DNA of 64,000 bases from Acuticoccus yangtzensis. Its GTDB lineage: Bacteria > Pseudomonadota > Alphaproteobacteria > Rhizobiales > Amorphaceae. Of the stretch, positions 17,737 to 29,549 are shown piece by piece. Positions within the stretch are counted from its first letter, which is position 1, and each line of letters begins with the position of its first letter. Under the pieces are notes generated by a model. It did not search any database, was not told the origin of the DNA, and was given only the letters and a program-made list of their open reading frames with translations. Location: the NCBI RefSeq assembly GCF_001927245.1, contig NZ_MJUX01000004.1, positions 372,001 through 436,000 on the forward strand, in the 5' to 3' direction. A program made the position numbers and the translations under genes.

Positions 17737-18117
17737 TCATACGAAGAGGAAGACGAGGAGCGCCACGGCGAGCGCGATGAGCGAGGCCATCCACAAGGGC
17801 CCGGTGGCGAGGGCGAGCCAGCCGAGGTGGATGTAGGCCGCGGCGAGCAGCGAGATGAACAGCCGGTCTCCGCGCGTTGTCGTGAGGCCGAGGACGCCGT
17901 GGCGCGGGTGACCGCCGGGGCGCACCCACTCCCACAAGGTCATCGCCAGGAGCGACGCGGCGATGGCGGCGAAGAACACCGCCGTCTGCCAGGTCCACGC
18001 CATCCAGCCGAGGCCGAGGCGTTCGGCGATCGTCGGGTCGGCGGCCTGCGCCAAGGCCGGGGCGGTGACCAGAACCGCCGCCGCCGCGACGGCGAGGCGT
18101 GTGAAGGTGGCGGACAT
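17737..18117 (-). CDS. DUF2160 small membrane protein of the glycerol transporter locus
   Basis: The 126-residue protein starts at the ATG overlapping the glpQ stop codon (ATGA). It has an N-terminal signal-like stretch (LAVAAAAVLVTAPALAQA), then hydrophobic helices around TAVFFAAIAASLLAMTL and LWMASLIALAVALLVFLFV. DUF2160 proteins are a regular member of glpSTPQV operons, between glpQ and glpV. The role is not established; an accessory subunit of the transporter is likely. Confidence 0.87.
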   Translation of the reverse strand: MSATFTRLAVAAAAVLVTAPALAQAADPTIAERLGLGWMAWTWQTAVFFAAIAASLLAMTLWEWVRPGGHPRHGVLGLTTTRGDRLFISLLAAAYIHLGWLALATGPLWMASLIALAVALLVFLFV

Positions 18118-18943
18118 CACACCCTCCCCAGGGCAAAGCCCTTGGCGATATAGTTGCGCACGAAGTAGATGACGATCGCGCCGGGGATGATCGTCAGCAC
18201 CCCCGCCGCGGCCAGAAGTCCAAGCTCGTAACCGGAGGTGGACGCGGTGCGCGTCATTACCGCGGCGATGGGTTTGGCGGCCACCGTGGTGAGGTTTTTT
18301 GCGAGCAGCATCTCCACCCACGAGAACATGAAGCAGAAGAAGGCGGTGACGCCGATGCCCGATGCGATCAGCGGCATGAAGATCTTCACGAAAAACTTGG
18401 GGAACGAATAACCGTCGATGTAGGCGGTCTCGTCGATCTCCTTCGGCACGCCGGACATGAAGCCCTCCAGGATCCACACCGCCAGCGGGATGTTGAAGAG
18501 GCAGTGTGCCAGCGCCACCGCCCAATAGGTGTCGAACAGGCCCATCGAGGAGTAGAGTTCGACGAAGGGCAGGACGAACACCGCCGGCGGCGCCATCCGG
18601 TTGGTGAGCAGCCAGAAGAACAGGTGCTTGTCGCCCATGAAACGGTAGCGCGAGAAGGCGTAAGCCGCGGGCAGCGCCACCGTCACCGAGATCACCGTGT
18701 TCAGGACCACGTAGATCATCGAGTTGACGTAGCCCATGTACCACGCCGGGTTCGTCAGGATCTCGACGTAGGAGTCGACGGTGAAGTTCTTCGGGTACGG
18801 GCTGAACCCGCCGAGGATTTCGTTCGTGGTCTTGAAGCTCATGTTGATGAGCCAATAAATCGGCAGCATCAGGAACAGGATGTAGAGCGTCGGCACCAGC
18901 CATTTCAGCGGGATGCGGCGCGCGGTCGGCCGGGCGGGCGCGC

Positions 18944-18947
<4 letters not shown>
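18117..18947 (-). CDS. glpQ: Glycerol ABC transporter permease GlpQ
   Basis: The 276-residue protein is a MalG-type permease with about six membrane helices, starting with LKWLVPTLYILFLMLPIYWL. The coupling loop that contacts the ATPases is EIDETAYIDGYSFPKFFVKIFMP, with the usual E-A-A-x(2)-G pattern relaxed to ETAYIDG. It pairs with GlpP to form the membrane channel. Both ends overlap neighbours by ATGA, indicating translational coupling within the operon. Confidence 0.93.
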
Positions 18948-19809
<862 letters not shown>

Positions 19810-19813
<4 letters not shown>

Positions 19814-20877
19814 GCCGCCACCTCGATGCGCCAGTCGTCGGCGTAGACGTTGATGCCTTCGGCGCGGAAGCTGGCGCGCGGCATTGCCGGAACCGCGGCG
19901 CCTTCCGGCAGGATCGCCGCCACTGCCACCCCGGCGATGGTGCCGTGAACGATCTTCTCGCGGCCGATATCGTCGACCCGCACGACGGTGAACGGCAGAC
20001 CGTCGTCCCCCAGCACGACGAATTCCGGCCGCACGCCGAGCGCGGTCACGGCCCCCTTGGCGGCCACCGCACGGCCCGGCAGCGCCACAGCCTCGCCACC
20101 CAGGCGCGCCACCGCCCCGTCCAACGCCACGGGCAGGACGTTCATGCCCGGCGAGCCGATGAAGTAGCCGACGAAGGTGTGGGCCGGACGCTCGAACAGG
20201 TCTTGCGGCGTTCCGACCTGCACCACCTCGCCCTCGTACATCACGACGACGGTGTCGGCGAAGGTCAGCGCCTCGGTCTGGTCGTGGGTGACGTAGACCA
20301 TGGTGTGGCCGAACTCGCGATGCAGCGTCTTCAACTGCGAGCGGAGCTGCCATTTCAAATGCGGGTCGATGACGGTCAGCGGCTCGTCGAACAGGATGGC
20401 GGCGACGTCTTCGCGCACCATGCCGCGGCCGAGCGAGATCTTCTGCTTCATGTCCGCCGTCAGCGAGGCGGCGCGCTTGTTCGCCTCCGCCGTCAGACCC
20501 AGCATGGCGATAATGCGCTCCACCCGCGCCGCGATCACCGGCCGCGCGACGCCCCGGTTCTTCAGCGGAAAGGCGAGGTTCTCGGCCACCGTCATCGTGT
20601 CGTAGACCACGGGGAACTGGAACACCTGGGCGATGTTGCGCGCTTCGGGCGGCAGATGCGTCACGTCCTGCCCGTCGAACAGCACGCGGCCTTCGGACGG
20701 CGTCAACAGGCCGGAAATGATGTTGAGGAGCGTGGTCTTGCCGCAGCCGGAGGGGCCGAGAAGCGCATAGGCCCCGCCGTCGCTCCACACATGGTGCAGT
20801 TCCTTCAGCGCGTAATCGGACCGGCTCTTGGCGGGGCCGTAAGCGTGGCCGATATGGTCGAGCGTGATTTCGGCCAT
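19810..20877 (-). CDS. glpT: Glycerol ABC transporter ATP-binding protein GlpT
   Basis: The 355-residue protein is a MalK-type ATPase. It has the Walker A motif GPSGCGKTT (near residue 40), the Walker B region AAILFDEPLTVIDPHLKW and the switch His in VYVTHDQTEA. The signature is unusual: where LSGGQ is expected the sequence reads LTADMKQKISLGRG. The C-terminal 120 residues form the regulatory OB-type domain. With GlpS it makes an asymmetric ATPase pair. The symbol follows the GlpSTPQV nomenclature and is not the E. coli glycerol-3-phosphate antiporter. Confidence 0.92.
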
Positions 20878-20880
20878 GGC

Positions 20881-21984
<1,104 letters not shown>

Positions 21985-22094
21985 CGCCTCTCCCTTCGCG
22001 GCAGGTTGGCCGCATCCGCCGGTTGGTTCCGGCATCGTCGTCGCGGTGGGCGGCGCCGCAGAGGTTGTCCCCCGCCAGTGCCACAACCGTTATC

Positions 22095-23612
22095 TTAGGC
22101 CGCGTTTTGCGCGTGTCCCGTCGTTTCTTTCATGTAGGCGGCGAGCGCTGCCTGATCGTCCGCCGCCATCACCAGGCCGAGCTTGGTGCGCCGCCACAGA
22201 ATGTCCTCGGCGGTCCGCGCCCATTCGGTCTCGATGAGGTGGCTCACCTCACGCTCCGTCAGCCCGGCGCCGAAGTCCCGCCCCAGGTCGGCCGGGCCGG
22301 TGGCACCGCGCAAAATGTCCTGCGCCTTCACGCCGTAGAGCCGGGCGAGGCGGTCCGCCAACGCGCCGTCCAGCCAGGGATAGGTCTGGCGCAGCCGCTC
22401 CCCGAAGGCGGCGGCGATGGAGATGGGCATGTCGCCCCCCGGCAGCGGCGCCTTGGCGGTCCAGCTCTTGCCTTTCACGCCGATCAGCGCGCCCACCTTC
22501 TCCGCCGCCGCTTCGGCGAGCTTGCGGTAGGTGGTCAGCTTGCCGCCGAAGATGTTGAGGAGCGCGGGCTTGCCGTGCCCGCCTTCGGCCTTCAGCACAT
22601 AGTCGCGCGTGGCCTCCTGCGCCTTCGAGGCGCCATCGTCGAACAGGGGCCGCACGCCGGCATAGGTCCACACAATGGCGTCCCGCTCCACCGGGCGCTT
22701 GAAATATTCGCTGGCGGCGGCGAGCAGGTAATCCGTCTCCGCCTCGGTAATCGCCACGTCGCGCGGCTCGCCCTCATAGTCCTGGTCGGTGGTGCCGATC
22801 AGCGTGAAAGCGCCCTCGTAGGGGATCGCGAAGATGATCCGCCCATCCTCATTCTGGAATATGTAGGCCTTGTCGTGGTCGAATAGCTTCTTCACCACGA
22901 TGTGGCTGCCCTGGACGAGGCGGACATTGTGGGCATCCGCCCGGCCGAGCGCGGAACCCAGCACATGGTCGACCCACGGCCCGGCGGCGTTGACGAGGCA
23001 GCGCGCACGCACGGCCTCCTCACCGTCCGGCCCGGCGAGGGTCACGGCCCAGCTGTTCCCCTCCCGCTCGGCCTTCACCACCTCGGTGCGGGTGCGCACA
23101 TCGGCGCCGCGGTCGGCGGCGTCGCGCGCGTTGAGGACGACGAAGCGCGCATCGTCGACCCAGCAGTCGGAATATTCGAAGGCGCGCACATACTCGTCCT
23201 TCAGCGGTGCGCCGGCGGGGTGGGTGCGCAGGTCGAGCTCGTCGGTCGGCGGCAGCATCTTGCGCCCGCCCAGATGATCGTAGGCGAACAGCCCCGCCCG
23301 CAGCATCCACGCCGGACGCAGGCCCTTGTGATGCGGGAGCACGAAGCGCAGCGGGCGGATGATGTGCGGCGCCATCGCCCACAACACTTCACGCTCGATC
23401 AGCGCTTCGCGAACGAGGCGCACCTCGTAATGCTCCAGATAGCGCAGGCCGCCGTGGATCAGCTTGGTCGACCAGGAGGAGGTGCCGGACGCGAAGTCCA
23501 CCTTCTCGGCGAGCATCACCGAATAGCCGCGGCCCACGAGGTCGCGCGCGATGCCGCAGCCGTTGATGCCGCCACCGATGACCAGAACGTCATATTGATC
23601 GTGTTGATCCAC
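22095..23612 (-). CDS. glpD: Glycerol-3-phosphate dehydrogenase (FAD)
   Basis: The 505-residue protein has an N-terminal FAD dinucleotide fold (YDVLVIGGGINGCGIARDL) and the GlpD signatures SSWSTKLIHGGLRYLE and IFGGKLTTYRKLAE. It oxidises glycerol-3-phosphate to dihydroxyacetone phosphate at the inner membrane, passing electrons to quinone. I prefer the GTG at 23612, which has AGGGAGG immediately upstream; an ATG at 23627 lies before that ribosome site and has none of its own. It is the first gene of the glycerol operon, about 110 bp before glpS. No glycerol kinase gene is in the window. Confidence 0.95.
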   Translation of the reverse strand: MDQHDQYDVLVIGGGINGCGIARDLVGRGYSVMLAEKVDFASGTSSWSTKLIHGGLRYLEHYEVRLVREALIEREVLWAMAPHIIRPLRFVLPHHKGLRPAWMLRAGLFAYDHLGGRKMLPPTDELDLRTHPAGAPLKDEYVRAFEYSDCWVDDARFVVLNARDAADRGADVRTRTEVVKAEREGNSWAVTLAGPDGEEAVRARCLVNAAGPWVDHVLGSALGRADAHNVRLVQGSHIVVKKLFDHDKAYIFQNEDGRIIFAIPYEGAFTLIGTTDQDYEGEPRDVAITEAETDYLLAAASEYFKRPVERDAIVWTYAGVRPLFDDGASKAQEATRDYVLKAEGGHGKPALLNIFGGKLTTYRKLAEAAAEKVGALIGVKGKSWTAKAPLPGGDMPISIAAAFGERLRQTYPWLDGALADRLARLYGVKAQDILRGATGPADLGRDFGAGLTEREVSHLIETEWARTAEDILWRRTKLGLVMAADDQAALAAYMKETTGHAQNAA

Positions 23613-23682
23613 GCGCGCCTCCCTCATTCATCGGTTAGGTGAACCCAAACCGAATGTCAAATGAACATGACGCGCGTTCGTT

Positions 23683-24468
23683 CTAGCCCCGGCTGGTTTC
23701 GATCAGCCTCACGTCATGCGCATGGCACACGGCTGCAAGCGCGTCCGGCGCCCTGTCCGTCACGAACGAGCGCACCTGGCTGATGTGGCCTATCCTCACC
23801 GGCGCCGACCGCTCATATTTGGACGCGTCGCTCACCAGGATGACGTGTCGCGCGTTCGCCATGATCGCCTGCGCCACCCTCACCTCGCGAAAATCATAGT
23901 CGAGCAGCGCCCCCTCGGCGTCGATGGCGGACGCACCGATCACCGCGTAATCAACCTTGAACTGCCGGATGAAGTCGCTCGCCGCCTCGCCGACGATGCC
24001 GCCGTCCGAGCCGCGCACCACGCCGCCGGCGATCACCACCTCGAACTTCGGGTGCAGCCGCATGCGGTTCGCCACATTGATGTTGTTGGTAATCACCATC
24101 AGCGCGTCGTGCCCGGCGAGCGCCTCGGACACCGCCTCGGTGGTGGTACCGATGTTGACGAAGAGCGAGGCCCCGTCCGGGATCAGCGCCGCCGCGGCCT
24201 GGCCGATCGCCGCCTTCTCGGCCGCCGCCATCTGCCGCCGCTTCTCATATTCAAGGTTGGCGACGCCGGACGAGAACACCGCTCCGCCGTGGACCCGCTG
24301 CAGGATCTGCCGCGCGGCGAGGTCGTTGAGGTCGCGCCGGATCGTCTGCGGCGTCACGTCGAAGTGGAGGGCGAGGCCGTCCACGGTCACCCGCCCCTGC
24401 TCGCGCGCCAGGGCGACGATCGCGTCCTGGCGCTGCGCCACGTCCGCCGGGCGTGTCAGATCCACCAT
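23683..24468 (-). CDS. glpR: DeoR family regulator of glycerol metabolism GlpR
   Basis: The 261-residue protein is a DeoR-type regulator. The N-terminal winged helix-turn-helix includes VTVDGLALHFDVTPQTIRRDLNDL followed by QRVHGGAVF. The C-terminal sugar-phosphate sensing domain contains SLFVNIGTTTEAVSEAL and VYAVIGASAIDAEG-like segments typical of GlpR. The start at 24468 gives the usual GlpR length. It lies immediately before glpD on the same strand, so it most likely represses the glp genes in the absence of glycerol-3-phosphate. The 70-bp AT-richer gap between glpR and glpD is the likely promoter and operator zone. Confidence 0.93.
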   Translation of the reverse strand: MVDLTRPADVAQRQDAIVALAREQGRVTVDGLALHFDVTPQTIRRDLNDLAARQILQRVHGGAVFSSGVANLEYEKRRQMAAAEKAAIGQAAAALIPDGASLFVNIGTTTEAVSEALAGHDALMVITNNINVANRMRLHPKFEVVIAGGVVRGSDGGIVGEAASDFIRQFKVDYAVIGASAIDAEGALLDYDFREVRVAQAIMANARHVILVSDASKYERSAPVRIGHISQVRSFVTDRAPDALAAVCHAHDVRLIETSRG

Positions 24469-24658
24469 GTCCCCCCTCCGTCGCCCGGCGCGGCCGGGCC
24501 GCCCGCGGGACGCATTGCCCGCATCCCCGCCGAATCTGCCGCGAAATGTGCGCGCTGCCCGCGCGACAATGCAAGCCGCCCCGCGCCGCGCCCGGCGTCC
24601 GGCCGAGGGCCGCAAGCCCCCGCTTTGCCGCGCCGCCGCGAGCCAGTATGGTGCGGCC

Positions 24659-25084
24659 ATGGACGAGGCCGCAGCAGACCGACTGGAACAAGCCCTGAGG
24701 GCTGACGGCGTACGCATCACGCGCCAACGCGCCGCCATTTTGAAGGTGCTGTCCGAATCGGGCGACCATCCGGACGCCAACGAGCTCCACCGCCGCGCCA
24801 AGGACATCGAGGAGACGGTCTCGCTCGCCACCGTCTACCGCACCCTCGCCGCGCTGGAGGCCCAGGGGATCGTCCACCGGCACGTGTTCGAGGGGACACC
24901 GGCCCGGTTCGAGACCGCCGATCTACCCCATCACGACCACATCATCGACATCGACACGGGCGACGTCATTGAGTTCGCGTCGGACAAAATCGAGCGCCTG
25001 CAGGCCGAAATCGCCAAGGAGCTCGGCTACGAGGTGGTGCGGCACCGTCTCGAACTCTACTGCAGGCGGATCAGGAAACCCTAG
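24659..25084 (+). CDS. Fur family metalloregulator (Fur/Mur-like)
   Basis: The 141-residue protein has the Fur winged-helix domain (GVRITRQRAAILKVL, then VSLATVYRTLAALEAQG) and a dimerisation domain with the metal-binding cluster HHDHIIDIDTGDVIEF at 91-106. Only one cysteine (Cys135) is present and both zinc Cys-X-X-Cys motifs are absent, as in the manganese-responsive Mur/Fur proteins of Rhizobiales. It could therefore respond to manganese rather than iron; that is an inference. It is divergent from glpR with a 190-bp intergenic region. Confidence 0.88.
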   Translation: MDEAAADRLEQALRADGVRITRQRAAILKVLSESGDHPDANELHRRAKDIEETVSLATVYRTLAALEAQGIVHRHVFEGTPARFETADLPHHDHIIDIDTGDVIEFASDKIERLQAEIAKELGYEVVRHRLELYCRRIRKP

Positions 25085-25339
25085 CGCGGACAAGAGGGTG
25101 ACGGCAGGCCCGGCAGGTTTGGCGCAATTTATGAACGCCATTGTTTACCAGTGCGACAAAGTCACCCGTGATGGACTTTCATCCGATCAAGGATTTGCCA
25201 TAATTCACCGGTGCCGGAGGATCGCCTCGGCCCGGTCGGAGCGGACCCGGATTGGATTGAGCCGGGGATGGACATCGCTTCGAAAGGGCCGCGCCGCATC
25301 CTTCTCCAAGATGATAGACTTGCACCTGGAGGAAGGGTT

Positions 25340-26335
25340 TTGATCGATACGGCCAGGACGATCATTTTCGGCCGACCGCCCGGCTTCAGCCCTGCCAACG
25401 TGGACGCACGGCAGCGCCTTTGCGAGCCCATCCTCGACACGATCCGCCTCGTCCTCGACGTCCCGTCGGCCAGCCTCGTCTTCGCCCCCACCCCGCTCGG
25501 ACACGACGACGGTGTCAGTCCCCTCCTCGCCGCGTTCAGCGCGGAGGCGATCGCGAGCCCCGTCCCCATCTTCAAGAACCTGTCCGAGACGGCTCCCGAC
25601 GCGGGCGGCCTCGTCCCCGCCGGAGCGCTGCTCGGCGCCCCCATCGTCACCGCGCGCGGCGAGCGCTGCGCCGTGATCGCCGCCGACGATCGCCCGCGCG
25701 CCTTTGCCGAGCGCGACGGCGTGATCCTCAACCATTTCGCCCGCTGCATCGCCAGCAAGCTCGACCTCAGCGACCGCGCCGAGACGGACGATCTCACCGG
25801 CCTCACCCGCCGTGCCCCGTTCATCGACGAGCTGCGCACCCTGTTTCAGACGCGCCAGCGCACCACCGGCGCGGTGCTCGCCATCATCGACCTCGACCAC
25901 TTCAAGCGCATCAACGACGAGCACGGCCACCCGATCGGCGACATCGCCCTCGGCACCGTGGCCGAAGCGCTGCGGCGCATTCTGGGTCGCGACGGCATCT
26001 TGTGCCGTCTGGGCGGCGAGGAATTCGCCGTGGTCTTCCCCGGCCATTCGCTCAACCAGGTGATGGCGCTGCTCGATCATACGCGCCGCGCCATCGCAGG
26101 GCTCGCGATTCCGGGGGTCGAGGGCCTGCGCATCACCGCCAGCTTCGGCGTCGCCCCTCTCTTTCCCGAAGTCGTCAACGTCTCGGCCTGGCTGAAAGCC
26201 GCCGATTCGGCGCTCTACGCGGCCAAACAAGGCGGCCGCAACCAGATCCGCGTCGGCTATAACAGCGTCCCCGCCAAGGGGACCGCAGCCGATCCGGTGT
26301 CGCTCCCCTGGTCCGCCGTCGCGGCCATGGGGTGA
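25340..26335 (+). CDS. GGDEF domain protein (probable diguanylate cyclase) with N-terminal GAF-like sensor
   Basis: The C-terminal half is a GGDEF domain: DDLTGLTRRAPF, then IDLDHFKRINDEHGH, and the active-site loop RLGGEEF (residues about 223-229 from the chosen start). No RxxD product-inhibition site is visible at the usual distance before it. The first 150 residues look like a GAF-type sensor. I favour the TTG at 25340, which has GGAGG 7 bases upstream and gives 331 residues; GTG at 25211 or ATG at 25268 would give longer versions. It should synthesise cyclic di-GMP in the cytoplasm. It is convergent with the Lrp gene. Confidence 0.85.
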   Translation: MIDTARTIIFGRPPGFSPANVDARQRLCEPILDTIRLVLDVPSASLVFAPTPLGHDDGVSPLLAAFSAEAIASPVPIFKNLSETAPDAGGLVPAGALLGAPIVTARGERCAVIAADDRPRAFAERDGVILNHFARCIASKLDLSDRAETDDLTGLTRRAPFIDELRTLFQTRQRTTGAVLAIIDLDHFKRINDEHGHPIGDIALGTVAEALRRILGRDGILCRLGGEEFAVVFPGHSLNQVMALLDHTRRAIAGLAIPGVEGLRITASFGVAPLFPEVVNVSAWLKAADSALYAAKQGGRNQIRVGYNSVPAKGTAADPVSLPWSAVAAMG

Positions 26336-26414
26336 GCGGCAGTCGACCCGCCCCGTCCACCGGACCGCGCTTCGCCGCCGCCTCTTCCCTGCCCCCGCGC
26401 ATCCTTTCCGCGCG

Positions 26415-26933
26415 TCACTGCCCCCGCGCGTCCTGCCCGCCGCGCTTCGCCGCTCCTTCCGCCTCGCCGGACTCCTGCTCCGCGGTAAGATCCAGCGCCG
26501 TCGTCTCTTTCAGTGTCTCCATGGAAAGCTGGGACGTCACGCTGAACAGCTCCACATCCCGCACCAGGCGCTTGTAGAAGGCGTCGAAGGCCCGCGTGTC
26601 GCGCACCCGCACCTTCAGAATATAATCGATCTCCCCCGCCAGCCGGTGCGCCTCCAGGATCTCGCCCATCTCCTCCACCGCCTTGGCGAAGCGGTCCAGC
26701 CAGTCCTTGGCGTGCTGCGACGTCTTCACCATCACGAAGAAGGTCTCGCCCCGATCCACCTTCTGCGGGTCGAGGATCGCCACCTGCCGGTCGATGATCC
26801 CCATCTCCCGCAGCTTGCGAATCCGGTTCCAAACCGGGGACTTGGACGAATTCACCATGGCGGCGATCCGCTCCACGGGCAGCGTCGCGTCCTGCTGCAG
26901 AATGGTGAGAATTCTGCGATCGAGATCGTCCAT
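26415..26933 (-). CDS. Lrp/AsnC family transcriptional regulator
   Basis: The 172-residue protein starts with the typical helix-turn-helix (MDDLDRRILTILQQDATLPVERIAAMVNSSKSPVWNRIRKL) and continues into the RAM effector domain with the usual G-E-I-D-Y pattern (RLAGEIDYILKVRVRD). The last 25 residues are a low-complexity extension. It is divergent from the sulfate reduction genes across a 228-bp region, so control of those genes is possible but not shown. The effector is probably an amino acid. Confidence 0.9.
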   Translation of the reverse strand: MDDLDRRILTILQQDATLPVERIAAMVNSSKSPVWNRIRKLREMGIIDRQVAILDPQKVDRGETFFVMVKTSQHAKDWLDRFAKAVEEMGEILEAHRLAGEIDYILKVRVRDTRAFDAFYKRLVRDVELFSVTSQLSMETLKETTALDLTAEQESGEAEGAAKRGGQDARGQ

Positions 26934-27161
26934 CGCGGGATATTTCCTTCATCGATGAGCCGCCGGGAAATTTTCCCGCGGCAGCCGGCCCGCGATAGCG
27001 AACCGTCTTATTTCGTTCCGAATATTGTCACTCGGACGGGACAAAGTCATCTTTAACCTCACGATCGCGGCCAGAGCGAGTCTCTCTCGGCCCCCGCGCA
27101 TCGCGACGCATCGTCCGACCCCATGCGGGCATGCGGACAAGGAAAAGGTGGAGTTGGACCG

Positions 27162-27455
27162 ATGGCGAAAGACAAGCGGCTGCAAGGCCCCTCCGTCTTG
27201 ACGGCGAACGAGATCATGACCGGCGCGATCGTCTACTGGACCGGCGACGACTGGTCGACCGACATCGCCAAGGCTGAGCGCGCAGGCCCCGACGGCCGCG
27301 CCGCGCTCGAGGAGATCGCCCGCAGCGAAGAGGATGGCAACCGCGTCGTCGGCGCCTATCTGATGGCACTCGACCCGGCCACCAACCTGCCGGTGCTTCT
27401 GCGCGAGCGCCATCGCCTCGCGGGGCCGTCCATCGCCCTCCCGTCCGCCGCCTAA
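27162..27455 (+). CDS. DUF2849 protein of the sulfite reductase operon
   Basis: The 97-residue protein (starting MAKDKRLQGPSVLTANEI) resembles the DUF2849 family, which in alphaproteobacteria sits just before the siroheme sulfite reductase gene. The ribosome site GGTGGAG precedes the ATG. There is no signal peptide. The function is unknown. In many relatives cysG lies just upstream, but here nothing precedes it except the promoter region. Confidence 0.85.
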   Translation: MAKDKRLQGPSVLTANEIMTGAIVYWTGDDWSTDIAKAERAGPDGRAALEEIARSEEDGNRVVGAYLMALDPATNLPVLLRERHRLAGPSIALPSAA

Positions 27456-27474
27456 GCCCCTCAAGGGACCCATC

Positions 27475-29145
27475 ATGTACCATTATGACGGATACGATCA
27501 GGCGTTCGTCGCCGCGCGCGCGGCCGAGTTCCGCGACCAGGTGAACCGCCGCCTCGCCGGTCAACTGACCGAGGACGAGTTCAAGCCGCTGCGCCTGAAG
27601 AACGGCCTCTATCTGCAGCTTCACGCCTACATGCTGCGCATCGCCATCCCCTACGGCACCCTGTCGGCGGACCAGATGCGCACCTTGGGTGAACTCGCCG
27701 ACCGCTACGACCGCGGCTACGGCCACTTCACCACGCGCCAGAACCTGCAATTCAACTGGACGCAGCTCAAAGACGTGCCGGACATGCTCGACATTCTGGC
27801 CGAGGCCGGGATGCACGCGATCCAGACCTCGGGCAACTGCATCCGCAACGTCACCACCGACGCCTATGCCGGTGTCGCGGGGGACGAGCTGATCGACCCG
27901 CGCCCGACGTGCGAGCTGTTGCGCCAATGGTCCAGCCTGCACCCGGAATTCGCCTTCCTGCCGCGCAAGTTCAAGATCGCCGTCATCGGCGCCGCCGAAG
28001 ACCGCGCGGCGATGAAGTTCCACGATATCGGCCTGACCGCCTATCCGGGCGTGGACGGCGGCCGTCCGAGCTATGACGTGTGGGTCGGCGGTGGCCAGGG
28101 GCGGACGCCGCGCGTGGCCCAGCTCTTCGAGGCCGGCGTTCCCTTCGAGCGCCTGCTGCCGACGCTGGACTCCATGCTGCGCGTCTACAACCTGCACGGT
28201 CGGCGCGACAACAAGTACAAGGCGCGCATCAAGATCCTGGTCGCCGAGCTCGGCCTCGAGGAATACCGTGCCGAAGTGAAGGCCGACATGGAGGGGCGCG
28301 ACCTCTCAGTGTTCGACGTCGCCGGCGCCGAATATGACCGGATCGCCGCCCACTTCGACATCGCAGACGTGCCGGCCGAAGCAGACGTGCGGCTGGAAGC
28401 GGAAGGCGATTTCGCGGCCTGGCTCGACCAGAACGTCACCGCCCACAAGCTGCCGGGCTATGCCGCCGTCACCGTCTCCTTCAAGGCGCCGGGCGCCATT
28501 CCGGGCGACGCCACGGGCGAGGACATGCGCACGCTGGCGGCGCTGGCCGAGCGCTACTCGCGCGCCGAGCTGCGCGTGACGCACCGCCAGAACGTCGTCC
28601 TGCCCTTCGTTCGGAAGGCCGACCTCAAGGCGCTGTTCGCGGCGCTGGTGGAGGCCGGCCTCGCGACCGCCAACATCGGCCTGACGAGCGACATCATCGC
28701 CTGCCCGGGCCTTGATTATTGCGCCCTCGCCACCGCCCGCTCGATCCCCATCGCGCAGGCCCTCTCGGCGCAGATCTCCGCCATCGAGGCGGACGCCCGC
28801 GCCAAGGGCGAGGACCCGTCCGGTCCGACGATCAACATCTCCGGCTGCATCAACGCCTGCGGCCATCACCATGCGGCCAACATCGGCATCCTCGGCCTCA
28901 ACAAGGCGGAGAAGGAAAGCTACCAGATCACGCTGGGTGGCCGGGCGGACGAGAACGCCGCCGTCGGCGAGATCCTCGGCCCCGGCTTCGCGGCCGAGGA
29001 GGTCCCCGCCGTGATCGCCCGCATCATCGCAACCTGGCGCGAGCACAGGACGGCGAACGAGAGCTTCGTCGCCACCTACGAGCGCGTCGGCAAGGCCGTC
29101 TTCAAGACCGCCATTTATGAGGAGCCTCTCCATGTGGCTGCTTGA
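27475..29145 (+). CDS. cysI: Siroheme/4Fe-4S nitrite/sulfite reductase (assimilatory sulfite reductase, hemoprotein)
   Basis: The 556-residue protein has the duplicated ferredoxin-like halves of the nitrite/sulfite reductase family. The four iron-sulfur/siroheme cysteines are Cys410 and Cys416 (ACPGLDYCALA) and Cys458 and Cys462 (GCINACGHHH), with the canonical CX5C and CX3C spacing. It should reduce sulfite to sulfide by six electrons, using reduced ferredoxin or a similar donor. The surrounding DUF2849, DUF934, ferredoxin-NADP reductase and APS reductase genes support sulfite rather than nitrite as substrate. Confidence 0.93.
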   Translation: MYHYDGYDQAFVAARAAEFRDQVNRRLAGQLTEDEFKPLRLKNGLYLQLHAYMLRIAIPYGTLSADQMRTLGELADRYDRGYGHFTTRQNLQFNWTQLKDVPDMLDILAEAGMHAIQTSGNCIRNVTTDAYAGVAGDELIDPRPTCELLRQWSSLHPEFAFLPRKFKIAVIGAAEDRAAMKFHDIGLTAYPGVDGGRPSYDVWVGGGQGRTPRVAQLFEAGVPFERLLPTLDSMLRVYNLHGRRDNKYKARIKILVAELGLEEYRAEVKADMEGRDLSVFDVAGAEYDRIAAHFDIADVPAEADVRLEAEGDFAAWLDQNVTAHKLPGYAAVTVSFKAPGAIPGDATGEDMRTLAALAERYSRAELRVTHRQNVVLPFVRKADLKALFAALVEAGLATANIGLTSDIIACPGLDYCALATARSIPIAQALSAQISAIEADARAKGEDPSGPTINISGCINACGHHHAANIGILGLNKAEKESYQITLGGRADENAAVGEILGPGFAAEEVPAVIARIIATWREHRTANESFVATYERVGKAVFKTAIYEEPLHVAA

Positions 29146-29536
29146 ACACGAAGGCGAGTTCGCCCGTCACGAGGCGATCGAGCTGGGCCTCGAGCTCTCC
29201 GGCGACACGGTGCCCGACACCCTGCCGGCCGAGCCGGTCGTCACCGTGCGCTTCGGCGGCTATGGCGACGGTCGCGGCTACTCGGTCGCGAACGCGCTGC
29301 GGGCGTTGGGATATCAGGGCCGCCTCATCGCCGCCGGTCCGCTGGTTCCCGACCAGGCGCGCCACGCCTTCCAGTCCGGTTTCGACGCCATCGCCGTGAC
29401 GGATGAGAGCGTTGCACGCATGGGTGAGGCGGCATGGGCCAACGCCATGTCCCTCACGGTGCGAGAGTTGTATACGCCAAGGCGCGGCAGCCGTGGACCC
29501 GAGCACGGCCTTTGGGCCGCAAGGCACGGTCAGTAA
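29132..29536 (+). CDS. DUF934 protein of the sulfite reductase operon
   Basis: The ATG at 29132 has GAGGAG 7 bases upstream and overlaps the end of the sulfite reductase gene by 14 bp, indicating coupled translation. The 134-residue product matches the DUF934 family, including the RFGGYGDGRGYSVANALRALGYQGRLIAAG block. The family accompanies siroheme sulfite reductases; a role in the electron path or assembly has been suggested but is not established. Confidence 0.9.
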   Translation: MWLLEHEGEFARHEAIELGLELSGDTVPDTLPAEPVVTVRFGGYGDGRGYSVANALRALGYQGRLIAAGPLVPDQARHAFQSGFDAIAVTDESVARMGEAAWANAMSLTVRELYTPRRGSRGPEHGLWAARHGQ

Positions 29537-29549
29537 TACGGAGCGCCCC